Positions 7,863 through 17,587 of a stretch of DNA of 64,000 nucleotides are shown piece by piece. A program made the translations under genes and the position numbers. The stretch lies in assembly GCA_002320285.1 (NCBI GenBank), contig DCKE01000026.1, forward strand, positions 1 through 64,000. The letters are read 5' to 3'. Origin of the DNA: Flavobacteriaceae bacterium UBA1682 (GTDB taxonomy: Bacteria > Bacteroidota > Bacteroidia > Flavobacteriales > Flavobacteriaceae). Within the stretch, counting starts at the first letter, position 1, and every line of letters begins with the position of its first letter. The notes below the pieces were generated by a model, which saw only the letters and a program-made list of their open reading frames with translations, was not told the DNA's origin and made no database searches.

Positions 7863-9131
7863 TTGAATGCTTATAGAAAAATAGTGTCCAGCAAGCTTTT
7901 TCAAGTGAGTATTTTAAATAATATCAACTTGCTGATTCGCGTGTTGACCGGTATCATAACCGCCAAATTAATTGCGGTTTATGTTGGCCCCGCCGGAATG
8001 GCTTTGATGGGGAATTTTCGGAATTTCCTAACTTCTCTTGAATCGGTTTCTACTTTGGGATTCCAAAATGGTATCGTCAAGTATGTTTCGGAGTACCGGA
8101 CGGATGAAAAGAAAAAGTCTCAGTTCATAGCGGTTTTGGTGGTAGCTATTGCGATTTTCTCGCTGTTAATTAGCGGACTTTCTTTTGTTTTTCGGCAACA
8201 GTTAAGCGATTATATCTTTGACGAAGGACTGTCCTTTTCGTTTTTATTTGTTGTTTTGGCCTGTGTTTTTCCCATTCAGGCATTTAATATTGTTTTTATA
8301 TCCATCATCAACGGTTTAGAGCGTTATAAAACCTTGATGACGATCAATATTCTTGGCAATCTGTTGGGTTTTTTTATAAGTGCTTTGTTGGTGTATTATT
8401 GGACCTTAAACGGCGCGCTGTTGGCGCTGATTTTAGCCCCTGCTTTTGTAGGGTTGATCTCCTTTCTAGGGATTCGGAAAGATCTAATAAATAGCTTAAG
8501 TATACAACGGAATTCGATTATCTTTCAACTGTTAAAACCTTTATTTGCGTATTCGATCATGGCGTTGTTTACGGGTCTGGTAGCGCCGTTGGTATCTTTC
8601 TATATACGAACATACCTCATGGATCATTTAGGTATTGATGCGGCGGGTTATTGGGAAGCAACCAACAGGATATCCAATTTCTATATGATGTTTATAAATT
8701 CGCTGATTGCGGTATATTTTTTACCCAAATTGTCTTTGGGGAATCGCAATGTTATTAGAAAAGAAATCAAGCATTATTTCATTTGGATATTGCCGATCTT
8801 CGCATTGGGTTTATTGATGTTGTATCAATTTCGAACTGCGGTGATCACGCTGTTGATGTCGGAGCAATTTTTAGCTGTATCGGATATCTTATCGTGGCAA
8901 TTGCTCGGAGATTTTTTTAAAGCGGTGTCGTTGATTTTTGGAATACTGTTTTATGCTAAAAGAATAGTCGTCGCCTATTTAATTACGGAAGGCTTATCGT
9001 TTCTAACTTTGGTGGTATCGAGTGTTTTTCTAGTTGATCGTTATGGTATTGAAGGAGCAACGATGGCGCATGCTTGTACTTATTTTATTTATTTAGCACT
9101 TTTGTTCTTTTATTTTAGGAAAAAGATTTAG
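7863..9131 (+). CDS. Wzx-type O-antigen/polysaccharide flippase
   Basis: A 422-aa membrane protein with about 12 hydrophobic segments and an N-terminus (LTGIITAKLIAVYVGPAGMALMG) characteristic of the WzxE-like O-antigen translocase family. Such proteins flip lipid-linked oligosaccharides from the cytoplasmic to the outer leaflet. The start is TTG at 7863, three bases after the aminotransferase stop, so it is co-translated with it. No matching polymerase (Wzy) or chain-length regulator is in the window. Confidence 0.87.
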   Translation: MNAYRKIVSSKLFQVSILNNINLLIRVLTGIITAKLIAVYVGPAGMALMGNFRNFLTSLESVSTLGFQNGIVKYVSEYRTDEKKKSQFIAVLVVAIAIFSLLISGLSFVFRQQLSDYIFDEGLSFSFLFVVLACVFPIQAFNIVFISIINGLERYKTLMTINILGNLLGFFISALLVYYWTLNGALLALILAPAFVGLISFLGIRKDLINSLSIQRNSIIFQLLKPLFAYSIMALFTGLVAPLVSFYIRTYLMDHLGIDAAGYWEATNRISNFYMMFINSLIAVYFLPKLSLGNRNVIRKEIKHYFIWILPIFALGLLMLYQFRTAVITLLMSEQFLAVSDILSWQLLGDFFKAVSLIFGILFYAKRIVVAYLITEGLSFLTLVVSSVFLVDRYGIEGATMAHACTYFIYLALLFFYFRKKI

Positions 9132-9229
9132 TTCTTTAACTAGTAACTGCAGTAGCTGTGTTGGTTGTTATAGTAAAAATTAAAAATCGCGGTGATTGCG
9201 CTGTGGTTTGATAAACTTGTTTTTAAATT

Positions 9230-9619
9230 ATGAATAGTCGCATTATAGATCTTCCGAAAATCGAAGATCCACGAGGGAATCTTTCCGTTATCGAAAAGGA
9301 TGTTATACCCTTTTCGATCAAACGGGTCTATTATTTATACGATGTTCCATCAGGAGCAGAACGGGGAGGGCATGCGCATATCGAGCAAAGTGCCTTTTTA
9401 GTAGCGCTTTCTGGTAGTTTTGATGTCATTCTTCACGACGGTATCATCGAGCAAACGGTTACTTTAAATCGTCCAAATAAGGGCTTATTAATACCTCATG
9501 GAGTTTGGCGTGAACTGAAGAATTTTTCGTCGGGTTCGGTGTGCTTGGTCGTATCTTCTGACGAATTTGACGAAGCGGATTATGTACGCGATTTCGATCT
9601 GTTTTTAAAATCCAGGTAA
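9230..9619 (+). CDS. FdtA/QdtA-type sugar 3,4-ketoisomerase (cupin)
   Basis: A 129-aa single-cupin protein of the WxcM/FdtA/QdtA family. The first residues (IIDLPKIEDPRGNLSVIE) and the cupin core GGHAHIEQSAFLVALSGSF are typical. The histidine pair of GGHAH is the known active-site region for moving the keto group of dTDP-4-keto-6-deoxyglucose from C4 to C3. It would feed the aminotransferase at 6756. The 98-bp gap after the flippase could hold a separate promoter. The rmlA and rmlB genes needed for its substrate are not in the window. Confidence 0.88.
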   Translation: MNSRIIDLPKIEDPRGNLSVIEKDVIPFSIKRVYYLYDVPSGAERGGHAHIEQSAFLVALSGSFDVILHDGIIEQTVTLNRPNKGLLIPHGVWRELKNFSSGSVCLVVSSDEFDEADYVRDFDLFLKSR

Positions 9620-9784
9620 GGACGCGGACTTGTTGTTTGTGTCGAAAGTTTTAGGGTTGCCTGTTGTAGTTATTTTGTTTATTAATGTTTTATAATTGTC
9701 CATTTCATTGTGTTATTAGGAATTAAACCTTAAATTTGAAATAGGATTTTGAATAATCAGAAATTTTTAATTAAAACATTTGGT

Positions 9785-10888
9785 ATGGCTACAGAATTAA
9801 TTAAAGCAAAAGAACTTTATAAAATTGACCCGGTTTTTGGGCAACTATCGTTTGATGATCACGAAGAAATTGTGTTTTGTTATGATAAGGATAGCGGATT
9901 AAAAGCTATAATAGGGGTTCATAATACGGTATTAGGTCCAGCTTTGGGTGGAACTAGAATGTGGAATTATGCTAACGAATGGGAGGCATTAAATGATGTG
10001 CTGCGATTGTCTCGCGGTATGACCTATAAGTCTGCCATAACCGGTTTGGATTTAGGAGGGGGAAAAGCAGTTATTATCGGAGACTCCAAAAAGGATAAGA
10101 CTCCAGAAATGATTAAGAAATTCGGTGAATATGTAAACTCGCTGGGAGGTAAATACATCACGGCAGAAGATGTGGGTTCGACGACTCAGGACATGGATAT
10201 GATCCGCGATATTACGCCTTATGTAACCGGTATATCGGAGTCTAGAGGTGGTTCCGGAAATCCGTCACCGGTTACGGCTTACGGTGTATTTATGGGACTT
10301 AAAGCGGCGACTAAACATCAATTTGGTAGCGATGTACTGCAAGGTAAAAAAGTATTAGTACAAGGTATAGGACATGTGGGAGAAACCCTGGTGGATTATC
10401 TGACTAAAGAAGGAGCTGTAGTTCAAATAATCGACATTAATGAAGCTAGAGTAAAAGAGGTCAGTGAAAAGTATGGCGCTAAAATCTTTATGGGTGCTGA
10501 TATTTACAGTGCAGATGTGGACATCTACTCGCCTTGTGCATTGGGGGCAACCATCAACGACGATACCGTTAATAAAATCAAAGCTAAGGTGATTGCTGGT
10601 GCAGCAAACAACCAATTGGCCAACGATAAAGTCCACGGTCAGATTTTAAAAGATCGCGGTATTTCTTATGCGCCGGATTTTTTGATCAATGCCGGTGGAA
10701 TTATCAATGTTTATGGTGAGATCGTCGGTTATGGGAAAGAAGAGGCCATGCGCAGAACGGAAAACATTTACCACACTACTTTAGAAATCTTTTTATATGC
10801 AGAAAAGAATAATATAACCACGCAACAAGCCGCTATGAAAATAGCTCAGGATCGAATTGATGCAAAGAAAAAGGAAATGAAAAAATAA
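9785..10888 (+). CDS. Leu/Val/Phe/Glu-type amino-acid dehydrogenase
   Basis: A 367-aa NAD-dependent amino-acid dehydrogenase of the leucine dehydrogenase branch. It interconverts branched-chain amino acids and their keto acids. The substrate-binding motif GPALGGTRMW is at 51-60, K82 lies in MTYKSAITG, and the catalytic K94 lies in LGGGKAVI. The Rossmann turn GIGHVG follows. I chose ATG 9785 (MATELIKAKE) over an in-frame TTG at 9749, because the 12 extra residues are not family-like. It has its own strong terminator and no close partner. Confidence 0.9.
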   Translation: MATELIKAKELYKIDPVFGQLSFDDHEEIVFCYDKDSGLKAIIGVHNTVLGPALGGTRMWNYANEWEALNDVLRLSRGMTYKSAITGLDLGGGKAVIIGDSKKDKTPEMIKKFGEYVNSLGGKYITAEDVGSTTQDMDMIRDITPYVTGISESRGGSGNPSPVTAYGVFMGLKAATKHQFGSDVLQGKKVLVQGIGHVGETLVDYLTKEGAVVQIIDINEARVKEVSEKYGAKIFMGADIYSADVDIYSPCALGATINDDTVNKIKAKVIAGAANNQLANDKVHGQILKDRGISYAPDFLINAGGIINVYGEIVGYGKEEAMRRTENIYHTTLEIFLYAEKNNITTQQAAMKIAQDRIDAKKKEMKK

Positions 10889-10911
10889 AATAGATAAGTC
10901 TTATTTGTATT

Positions 10912-10943
10912 AAAAGCACCATTGATAGCAATGGTGCTTTTTT
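10912..10943 (+). terminator. Terminator of the amino-acid dehydrogenase
   Basis: AGCACCATTG-ATAG-CAATGGTGCT, a perfect 10-bp stem extended by A-T pairs and followed by T7. Confidence 0.85.
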
Positions 10944-11230
10944 TATTAAATAGCTTTAAAATTACAGGGTATTGGGAATATCAAATGCATTAAATTTGAT
11001 GTTTTTTTTATAATTTAAGTTTTTTTGTTATCATAATAATTGTTTTTGAATTGTTATTTTGGTTTATTTTTAATAAAAACTGATCTTTTTGATTGTTTAT
11101 TTTTTAAATTATTTTCAGCTCATTGATGACTTTGTATAATTAAATCTTTTTTTTGTAAAAATTGATTTTAAGTTTAGAGGGGTGTTGTAAAACCTTATTT
11201 TTAAGGGTATTAACTTTAAAAATATGTTTT
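10944..11230. other. Intergenic, very AT-rich, no gene seen
   Basis: Long poly-T/poly-A stretches with no open frame of note. It must carry the promoter of the following two-gene unit. An in-frame ATT codon at 11162 would only add a non-signal N-terminal extension to that gene. Confidence 0.5.
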
Positions 11231-12148
11231 ATGAAAATCAAAGTTTTATTATTAGCCGTGCTTACCAGCACTGTTTCGTTTGGGCAATATCAGCCTGTAA
11301 ACAACAATACATTTCCAAGCGCAGGAAATGTGGGGATTGGTACCCTAATGCCCAAAGCTAAATTAGATGTATTGGGAAAGATTCAAGCCAGAAATATCTC
11401 TCTCGTCGGTACAAGTAATCCTTATGCGCCTTTACTGTCTATTGGTTCTTTAATTGAAAGCGGCAATGATAAGCGTACATTTAATTTTTATCATCGTCAA
11501 ATGTCTCAAAGCAATCTAGGGTACAATTCCTATGCGGGATTGGAAATTGCCGACGAAAACAATATAGAACGTTTTCGATATGATATGGTGAGTAATTATT
11601 ATTCTGCTATTCTTTTAAGGCGTAAGGATGGCAGTGAGGCCATAAAAATATCAGAGGGAACAGAACACGGTGATTACATTCATATGCCACATAGCAATTC
11701 CCGAATTGTCATAGGAGGATGGGGAAGTGATTTTCCAGGAAATAATCTGATTGTTCGCAGTGGTGATACTAGATTAGAAGAAAATGTATATGTCGGTAAA
11801 AGCATGGGTATTGGAACGAATAATTTCTATGATGGTTCTACACTATATAAATTATCGGTGAAGGGGAAAATTCGTGCAGAAGAGGTTAAGGTGTATACTA
11901 CTTGGGCCGATTATGTTTTTGATGACTCCTATACGTTGAAGCCGTTGGAAGAGGTAGAATGTTTTATTGTAGAGCATGGACATCTTCCAAATGTTCCGTC
12001 TGGTGAAATCATTGAAAAAGAAGGGTTGAATTTAGGAGATATCGCAAGAATTCAGCAGGAAAAAATAGAAGAACTGACGCTATACATCATTGATTTGAAT
12101 AAAGAATTAAAAGCGTTGAAGCGAGAAGTGCAATCTAAATTAAACTAG
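11231..12148 (+). CDS. Secreted tail-fibre-like surface protein
   Basis: A 305-aa protein with a signal peptide (MKIKVLLLAVLTSTVSFGQ). It then carries the NVGIGTLMPKAKLDVLG repeat-domain motif common in Bacteroidota fibre-like surface proteins. A later copy of the motif reads GIGTN...LYKLSVKGKIRAEEVKV, followed by WADYVF, the PLEEVECFI/HLPNVPS block, and a C-terminal coiled coil (QQEKIEELTLYIIDLNKEL). This is the usual stalk-plus-coiled-coil layout; no prophage genes are near. I start at ATG 11231 because it opens the signal peptide. It ends 2 bp before the protease start, so the pair is translationally coupled. Function unknown. Confidence 0.72.
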   Translation: MKIKVLLLAVLTSTVSFGQYQPVNNNTFPSAGNVGIGTLMPKAKLDVLGKIQARNISLVGTSNPYAPLLSIGSLIESGNDKRTFNFYHRQMSQSNLGYNSYAGLEIADENNIERFRYDMVSNYYSAILLRRKDGSEAIKISEGTEHGDYIHMPHSNSRIVIGGWGSDFPGNNLIVRSGDTRLEENVYVGKSMGIGTNNFYDGSTLYKLSVKGKIRAEEVKVYTTWADYVFDDSYTLKPLEEVECFIVEHGHLPNVPSGEIIEKEGLNLGDIARIQQEKIEELTLYIIDLNKELKALKREVQSKLN

Positions 12149-12150
12149 GT

Positions 12151-13998
12151 ATGAAACAGAAATTACTACTATTAATAGGTTTTTTTTTAGTATCTTTTTT
12201 AAGTGGATATGGGCAAACGTATTCCGTTTTTAAAGAAGTTCAAGATCGAAAAACCAATCGAAGTTTAGGTATTAAAAGTCCCGATCTACATTCAAACGAT
12301 GCCGTATTTAAAAAGAATATTTCACTTTCTAAAAATTTTAAATCTGTTTTTTTTGATGAACAAGATATGCAGATTTTAGCTTACGATGCGCAGCAGATTT
12401 TTGACAAAAGAAAAACAATAAAAGGGGGAATACTGAGTTTGAAAATTCCTTATAAAAACACTTTTTTTGAAATTGAAGCGTTTGAAATTGAAGAACAATT
12501 AGATGATTTCAAAGTAACAGATAGTAAAGGAAGAGCGGTTGTTGTTGATTTAAAAATGAAACACTTTAGCGGTGTGTTAAAAGATGATGAAAAAAGTCTG
12601 GTATCCTTAACTTTTTTTGACGATGAAGTGAATGGTTTTATATCTTCGTCCGTATTAGGCGATTTTAATATTGAGAAACTGAAGAACAGTACGCTGATGG
12701 TTGTTTTTCCTATTGATAACATTAAAGAAGTTGGCGGTTTTGAATGTAAAGAAAGGGAACGTGCTACTAAGGATACGGTAATCATCGATGCTGAACTTGA
12801 CATAGAAAAAAACAATGTATTAAATAAATGTACGAGTTTGTATTTCGAGACAGCGTATAATATTTTTCAAGAAAATGGATCGAGTTTTAATACTGTTAGT
12901 CGGTATGTGAGAAAAATATATAATCAAGTGGCAACCTTGTACTATAACGAGGGAATTAAAACCCGTATTTCTGAAATTAGAATTTGGGATACACCGTCTC
13001 CATTCAACACTTCGGATTTATATGATTTATTGGATAGTTTTACAGATACACGACATCATTTTAATGGTGATCTAGCCATGCTCTTGACGTACGGTAGTGG
13101 AGCCAGTGGTGTAGCATATGTTGATGGTTTGTGTGCTTCAGATGTTAAGTATAGAAAAGGAGCTACTATTATAAATAGGAATGATAATTTCGATGCTTTT
13201 TCGTTTTACTCGAGGTCAGTTAAAGTGGTATCACATGAATTTGGACACCTATTTGGTTCTAATCATACCCATGCCTGTAAATGGAATGGAAATAACACAG
13301 TAATAGATGGTTGTGCAGCGCCAGAAGGAAATTGCAATAGTGGGTCTATACCAGCTTTGGGTACCATAATGAGTTACTGCGACCATTTGAGTAATTCTAG
13401 TGTACATTTTAGCATGGGTTTTGGTCCTCAGCCAGGAGATGTGATGAGATATCGTGTATCAACAGCAAATTGTCTGGGTTCTTGTACTATTTGCTTTGAA
13501 GATCTAACGATTTTTAAAACAGTGCCATGGAATGACTATGCTAGAGTTAGTGCGAAAAGTTTGAATGCAATAAACGTCATTCAGGGAAATGCCGTATATA
13601 CCGCTTCCGACTATATACTATTACGACCGGGATTCCACGCTAAAGAAGGGGCTTATTTTAATACCTATATTGCTTATTGTGTTGGTGAAAAAACGCTAAC
13701 ATCTAGTACTGATTTAGATGTCATTTCAAATAATCTTCTCGTTGAGGAAGATAAAGCAACCAAAAAATTGATAATACATCCTAATCCTACTTCGGGAACC
13801 TTTTATATTTCATATCCTTATGATGATGTGAATACCTATTATATTGAAATCTATGGCATTAAAGGAAAAAAAGTTCACGAACAAAAATTAAGCAGTAAAA
13901 ATAATAAAGTAGTTTTGGAACAGGCTGATAAAGGCGTATATTCAATTCGATTTTACGAAAATAAACACGTCGTTTTAGATAAGCTTATCTTGAAATAG
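12151..13998 (+). CDS. T9SS-secreted zinc metalloprotease (M12B/reprolysin-like)
   Basis: A 615-aa secreted protease. Signal peptide 1-21, a propeptide-like region to about 210, then a metzincin domain with H362-EFGH-H366 and the third zinc ligand H372 (HEFGHLFGSNH), catalytic E363, and the Met-turn IMSYC near 409. Next is a 3-coathanger-stack-like domain (about 450-510, with LLRPGFHAKEGAYF). Last is a type A T9SS C-terminal sorting domain (about 540-615: HPNPTSGTFYI, then GVYSIRF). The C-terminal domain is known to send cargo across the outer membrane and often to the surface. Paired with the fibre-like gene 2 bp upstream. Confidence 0.9.
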   Translation: MKQKLLLLIGFFLVSFLSGYGQTYSVFKEVQDRKTNRSLGIKSPDLHSNDAVFKKNISLSKNFKSVFFDEQDMQILAYDAQQIFDKRKTIKGGILSLKIPYKNTFFEIEAFEIEEQLDDFKVTDSKGRAVVVDLKMKHFSGVLKDDEKSLVSLTFFDDEVNGFISSSVLGDFNIEKLKNSTLMVVFPIDNIKEVGGFECKERERATKDTVIIDAELDIEKNNVLNKCTSLYFETAYNIFQENGSSFNTVSRYVRKIYNQVATLYYNEGIKTRISEIRIWDTPSPFNTSDLYDLLDSFTDTRHHFNGDLAMLLTYGSGASGVAYVDGLCASDVKYRKGATIINRNDNFDAFSFYSRSVKVVSHEFGHLFGSNHTHACKWNGNNTVIDGCAAPEGNCNSGSIPALGTIMSYCDHLSNSSVHFSMGFGPQPGDVMRYRVSTANCLGSCTICFEDLTIFKTVPWNDYARVSAKSLNAINVIQGNAVYTASDYILLRPGFHAKEGAYFNTYIAYCVGEKTLTSSTDLDVISNNLLVEEDKATKKLIIHPNPTSGTFYISYPYDDVNTYYIEIYGIKGKKVHEQKLSSKNNKVVLEQADKGVYSIRFYENKHVVLDKLILK

Positions 13999-14005
13999 TA
14001 ATTTA

Positions 14006-14035
14006 AAAGCCTGCTGAAAAGTAGGTTTTTTTTTA
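14006..14035 (+). terminator. Terminator of the protease unit
   Basis: CCTGCT-GAAA-AGTAGG stem (14010-14025) followed by T9. The T-run overlaps the stop codon of the convergent glycosyltransferase gene. Confidence 0.7.
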
Positions 14036-15178
14036 TCTTTCGGAATCCCATTCCGCTAAATATTCTTTTGCAATTTGGATATAGTAATGCTCTTTTTCTA
14101 TGAATCTTCTGGCATTTATTCCGATTTGGCGAAGTTGTTCTGGATTGTCAATTAAGAAGGAAAGTTCCTTTACAATGGCTTGAGTATCGGGCAAGGCATT
14201 AATAGCAACAGTTTCCGTTAATTGATAATGGGATTTAAACTCTATCTCAGCACCGGTAAATACCACTTTCCCTTTTGCCATCGCTTCAAGGGCATTATAG
14301 CCTTGATCAAAACCATATACTTGGTCGAGTAAAATATGAGCTTGACGATAGGAGTCTATATATTGCTCATACGGTACGTTTTCCGAAGTGATGGTTGTTA
14401 CTTGATTACCATATTTTTCTTTGATGATTTTTAAAGCTTCTTCAAAAAAGATGATACCCTTTTGGTGATAACTGACGCGATTAATTCCTAAAAAAATGAC
14501 TATAGGGCTTTGTGAAGCCGTTTTTTCTACCACGATTTTATGCGTATTGATTGGATTGGGAATAAATTTAACCGCATAATTCATCGCAACCATTGGAATT
14601 TTGTAATCCAAGTCGGAAACGATAAGACGGTCACATCGTTTATTAACCCATTCAAACAACTGCCGGTGTTTTGGTTTGGTATAACTCAAAGCATGTTGGA
14701 ATGCCCCTTTTAGCGATTCCTTTTGCAGATAAGGTGTGAAAACGGAATACCGCAATTTATTTTTTAGCAAATAATCGTTAACAGGAGTTTCATCACCACA
14801 TACGAGTAGTGAAAGCGTCGTCTTTTTGGTCAAGAGCTTTTTGTACAACCATAAGCTTAACTGTGGATAGGTTTCTAAAGCATTGGAGTTAATCAGCTGT
14901 ATGTGGGTATAATCTTTAAGAGTGGGTATAAGAAAATAAAAACGTAAGGCCGATTCTATCCTGCCTAAATCCAATCGCGTCAGACGATAGACCAAATTTT
15001 TAGTTTTTCGAATAAGCCAATAATCATTTAAAAAACGCGCCCGTATAGAATAATCTACTTCATAATTTTTAAAATGATCACCCGTTGCAACGATAGCTAC
15101 CTCATGGCCTAATTGAACTAGTCCTTCCTTTAAGGAATTATGCAGTCGACTATACTCTCCAACCAATAAGATTTTCAT
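14033..15178 (-). CDS. Glycosyltransferase (GT-B, GT1/GT4-like)
   Basis: A 381-aa GT-B enzyme predicted to add a sugar to a surface glycan in the cytoplasm. The N-terminal Rossmann half begins MKILLVGEYSRLHNSL and ends a loop at GHEVAIVATG. The C-terminal half has IVIFLGINRVSYHQKG and the nucleotide-sugar binding GYNALEAMAKGKVV. The donor and acceptor cannot be read from sequence. Downstream of the GT4 gene at 15237 on the same strand with 58 bp between them. Its stop codon sits in the T-run of the convergent terminator. Confidence 0.85.
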   Translation of the reverse strand: MKILLVGEYSRLHNSLKEGLVQLGHEVAIVATGDHFKNYEVDYSIRARFLNDYWLIRKTKNLVYRLTRLDLGRIESALRFYFLIPTLKDYTHIQLINSNALETYPQLSLWLYKKLLTKKTTLSLLVCGDETPVNDYLLKNKLRYSVFTPYLQKESLKGAFQHALSYTKPKHRQLFEWVNKRCDRLIVSDLDYKIPMVAMNYAVKFIPNPINTHKIVVEKTASQSPIVIFLGINRVSYHQKGIIFFEEALKIIKEKYGNQVTTITSENVPYEQYIDSYRQAHILLDQVYGFDQGYNALEAMAKGKVVFTGAEIEFKSHYQLTETVAINALPDTQAIVKELSFLIDNPEQLRQIGINARRFIEKEHYYIQIAKEYLAEWDSER

Positions 15179-15236
15179 TTTTGTCTTTGGAATTTTTAGA
15201 TGATTGGTAAATATAATAACAAATTAAAAAAGCACT

Positions 15237-16328
15237 TTAAAAAAGTTGCAACCATTTTTCGCCGATTTGTTTGATGTCAAAACGACTTACACTATTTTTT
15301 GCGTTAGCCTGGCAACAGTTGTATAAATCGTTATCCGTTGCCATCTCATTAAGAGCATTTACAAGGGCTGTTAAGTCTTGATCTGTGACCAGCAATCCAT
15401 TGTTTCGGTGTTGAATAATTTCACTAGGTCCCGTAGGACAGTCGAAGGAAACCACAGGTGTACTACAAGCAAGTGATTCTAATAGCACGTTGGGGAATCC
15501 TTCATTCTTGCTCGTTAAAACCGTAAATAATGACGATGCTAGTATGGGAAATGGGTTAGCTAGATTTCCTGTGAAGATAATTTTGCCTGCTGCTTCACTG
15601 TTTTGGGCGATATGCTCCAAATGAGGTTTTAAGATTCCATCGCCAATGATTAACAACTGTATATCTAAATCGGGAAGTCGGCTTTCTGAATAGGCTTTGA
15701 TCAGTACATCAAACTGTTTAATGGGGCTGTCCATACGGCCAATTGCAGTGATGTATTTCAGGAGTGAATAGCTATGGGGCTCTTTGGATTTGATCGTGAT
15801 TTCTTCAAGGTCAATCGGATTGTAAATGCTGCTTAAATTCGGAAAGGGATAAATTTGTTGAACCTTTTTTTCAATACCTTCTGAAACCGCGATGATGCGG
15901 TGCGTATTCTTATAAAGTAATTTGGATAGTATACTGTTGGATACTGCGTACCAGGCAAGGTTATAATGGTGAATAGTAGGTATATATCCCTTGTTGAAAA
16001 TAAAAACGGAAAGGGCTAGTTCCTGAATTTTTTTATGTCTACAACGAAAATCAATAATGTAGTCAAATTTATTTTTATGAAAATACTGTTTAAGTATATA
16101 AAACCTTTTCAGTTTATTTGAGATGCCATTCGTCTGATTTTTCTCCAAACCCAGATTTAAAAGTTTGCCAGCGTATGCATAGGAAATTTGATCGGTAACG
16201 ATGATATGGTGTACGTCCATTCCCTGTTTTAAAAAAAAAAATGACAGACGTGCTTGTACTTTTTCGGCACCACCATTTGCTAAGCTATCACCGACTAAAG
16301 CAATTTTTAGTGTAACTGTATTTTTCAT
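15237..16328 (-). CDS. Glycosyltransferase family 4
   Basis: A 363-aa GT-B glycosyltransferase. It has the N-terminal glycine loop GDSLANGGAEKVQAR, the central GRMDSPIKQ of the donor-site lobe, and the C-terminal donor motif NEGFPNVLLESLACSTPV with its two conserved glutamates, followed by SFDCPTGPSEII. The latter is typical of the WaaG/PimA-like group acting on lipid-linked glycans. On the minus strand upstream, CAAATATA at 16352-16359 (TATATTTG on the coding strand) is a likely promoter element just before the start. Confidence 0.9.
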   Translation of the reverse strand: MKNTVTLKIALVGDSLANGGAEKVQARLSFFFLKQGMDVHHIIVTDQISYAYAGKLLNLGLEKNQTNGISNKLKRFYILKQYFHKNKFDYIIDFRCRHKKIQELALSVFIFNKGYIPTIHHYNLAWYAVSNSILSKLLYKNTHRIIAVSEGIEKKVQQIYPFPNLSSIYNPIDLEEITIKSKEPHSYSLLKYITAIGRMDSPIKQFDVLIKAYSESRLPDLDIQLLIIGDGILKPHLEHIAQNSEAAGKIIFTGNLANPFPILASSLFTVLTSKNEGFPNVLLESLACSTPVVSFDCPTGPSEIIQHRNNGLLVTDQDLTALVNALNEMATDNDLYNCCQANAKNSVSRFDIKQIGEKWLQLF

Positions 16329-16493
16329 TTTTATTTGTGTATTTTTGAAAGCAAATATATAGATAATTAATAGTTATAAGAGCTGTCCATTTCTTGATAT
16401 GGCAACTTAATAAGTTTGACTATACGACCAATATAAGTTTTTTTTTAAAACAACATTGTTGTACTTTTTTAAAATTCTATTATTCCACAATTC

Positions 16494-17576
16494 ATGAAGA
16501 TAGTTTATTTGTCAACCAATATTACGGGTTCAGGTGGCGTAGCACGAGTTACTGCCGACAAGACAAATTATTTTATAGAAAAATGGGGACATGAAGTTTT
16601 TATTATCAGTACGAATGATTTAAGCGACGAGCCTTTTTTTAAATTTAATACACAGTTAAAGTTCCATTTTCTTGCCACTAAGATGCGCGGGTTATCGTCA
16701 ATTTGGAGGTTGTATAAACAGATCAATGATTTATTGGTATCGATAAATCCAGAAATTATCGTGATCAACGATAACGGTATAAAGGCTTATTTTGCACCAT
16801 TTTTAATTCGGGCTAAGATTCCATTATTCTTAGAAGTTCATGGAGCCGTTAAGTTTTCATTTTATAAAACGCATTCGCGTTTGAAAGCGATGCTAATCTC
16901 CAAATACATAGATTTTTCTGCAGCTTATTTTGAGAGAGTAATCTTACTTAATAGTGAAAGTAAATCAGAATGGAAAACAGCCAAATTAACGGTAATTCCC
17001 AATTTTACTGAGGTGGATTCAACGGAAGAGCTGACGATTGAACAAAATAGGATTATAGCTGTTGGCCGGATTTCCTTTCAAAAGGGTTACGATCGTATGT
17101 TGGCGATATGGAAGAGATTAGCGGATAATTATCCAGAGTGGAGTTTGCATATCTATGGGAAAGTCGAAGATGAGCTTTTATATGACCAATTATTGCGAGT
17201 TCAAGTGTCCAATGTATACTTTCACGGTGAGTCAGTAGATGTTTTTAGTGAATTAAAAAGAGCTGAATTTTTTATACATACCGCTTATTTTGAGGGAATG
17301 CCGATGGTACTTTTAGAAGCGATGGCACATGGAGTTACTGGTGTGGCTTTTGATGCGCCTTTTGGTATCAAAGAGATTATCACTCATGAGTATAATGGCT
17401 TAGTTGTCTACGATAATAATGAAGACGAGTTTATGCAACAGCTGAAGCGATTGATGGACAATATTGGATTGAGAAATCAACTGCGATCCAATACAAAATT
17501 ATCGATAGAATCCTTTAGGGAAGAAATGGTTATGCCGTTATGGGAGCAATTGTTTCAAGAATATCAAGGTCGCTAA
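16494..17576 (+). CDS. Glycosyltransferase family 4
   Basis: A 360-aa GT4 enzyme. Motifs in order are TGSGGVARVTAD (acceptor-side glycine loop, about 11-22), VGRISFQKGYDRM (start of the donor lobe), and FEGMPMVLLEAMAHGV with the E-x7-E pattern, then FDAPFGIKEII. It lies alone on the plus strand between two minus-strand glycosyltransferase groups: 165 bp of divergent spacing on the left and only 11 bp of convergent spacing on the right. This orientation suggests a separate insertion or inversion within the glycan locus. Confidence 0.9.
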   Translation: MKIVYLSTNITGSGGVARVTADKTNYFIEKWGHEVFIISTNDLSDEPFFKFNTQLKFHFLATKMRGLSSIWRLYKQINDLLVSINPEIIVINDNGIKAYFAPFLIRAKIPLFLEVHGAVKFSFYKTHSRLKAMLISKYIDFSAAYFERVILLNSESKSEWKTAKLTVIPNFTEVDSTEELTIEQNRIIAVGRISFQKGYDRMLAIWKRLADNYPEWSLHIYGKVEDELLYDQLLRVQVSNVYFHGESVDVFSELKRAEFFIHTAYFEGMPMVLLEAMAHGVTGVAFDAPFGIKEIITHEYNGLVVYDNNEDEFMQQLKRLMDNIGLRNQLRSNTKLSIESFREEMVMPLWEQLFQEYQGR

Positions 17577-17587
17577 ATAGTACTTTA

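Noticed and set aside
11231..12148. A prophage tail-fibre gene
   Set aside because: It has a signal peptide, a host-like operon with a T9SS protease, and no phage neighbours.
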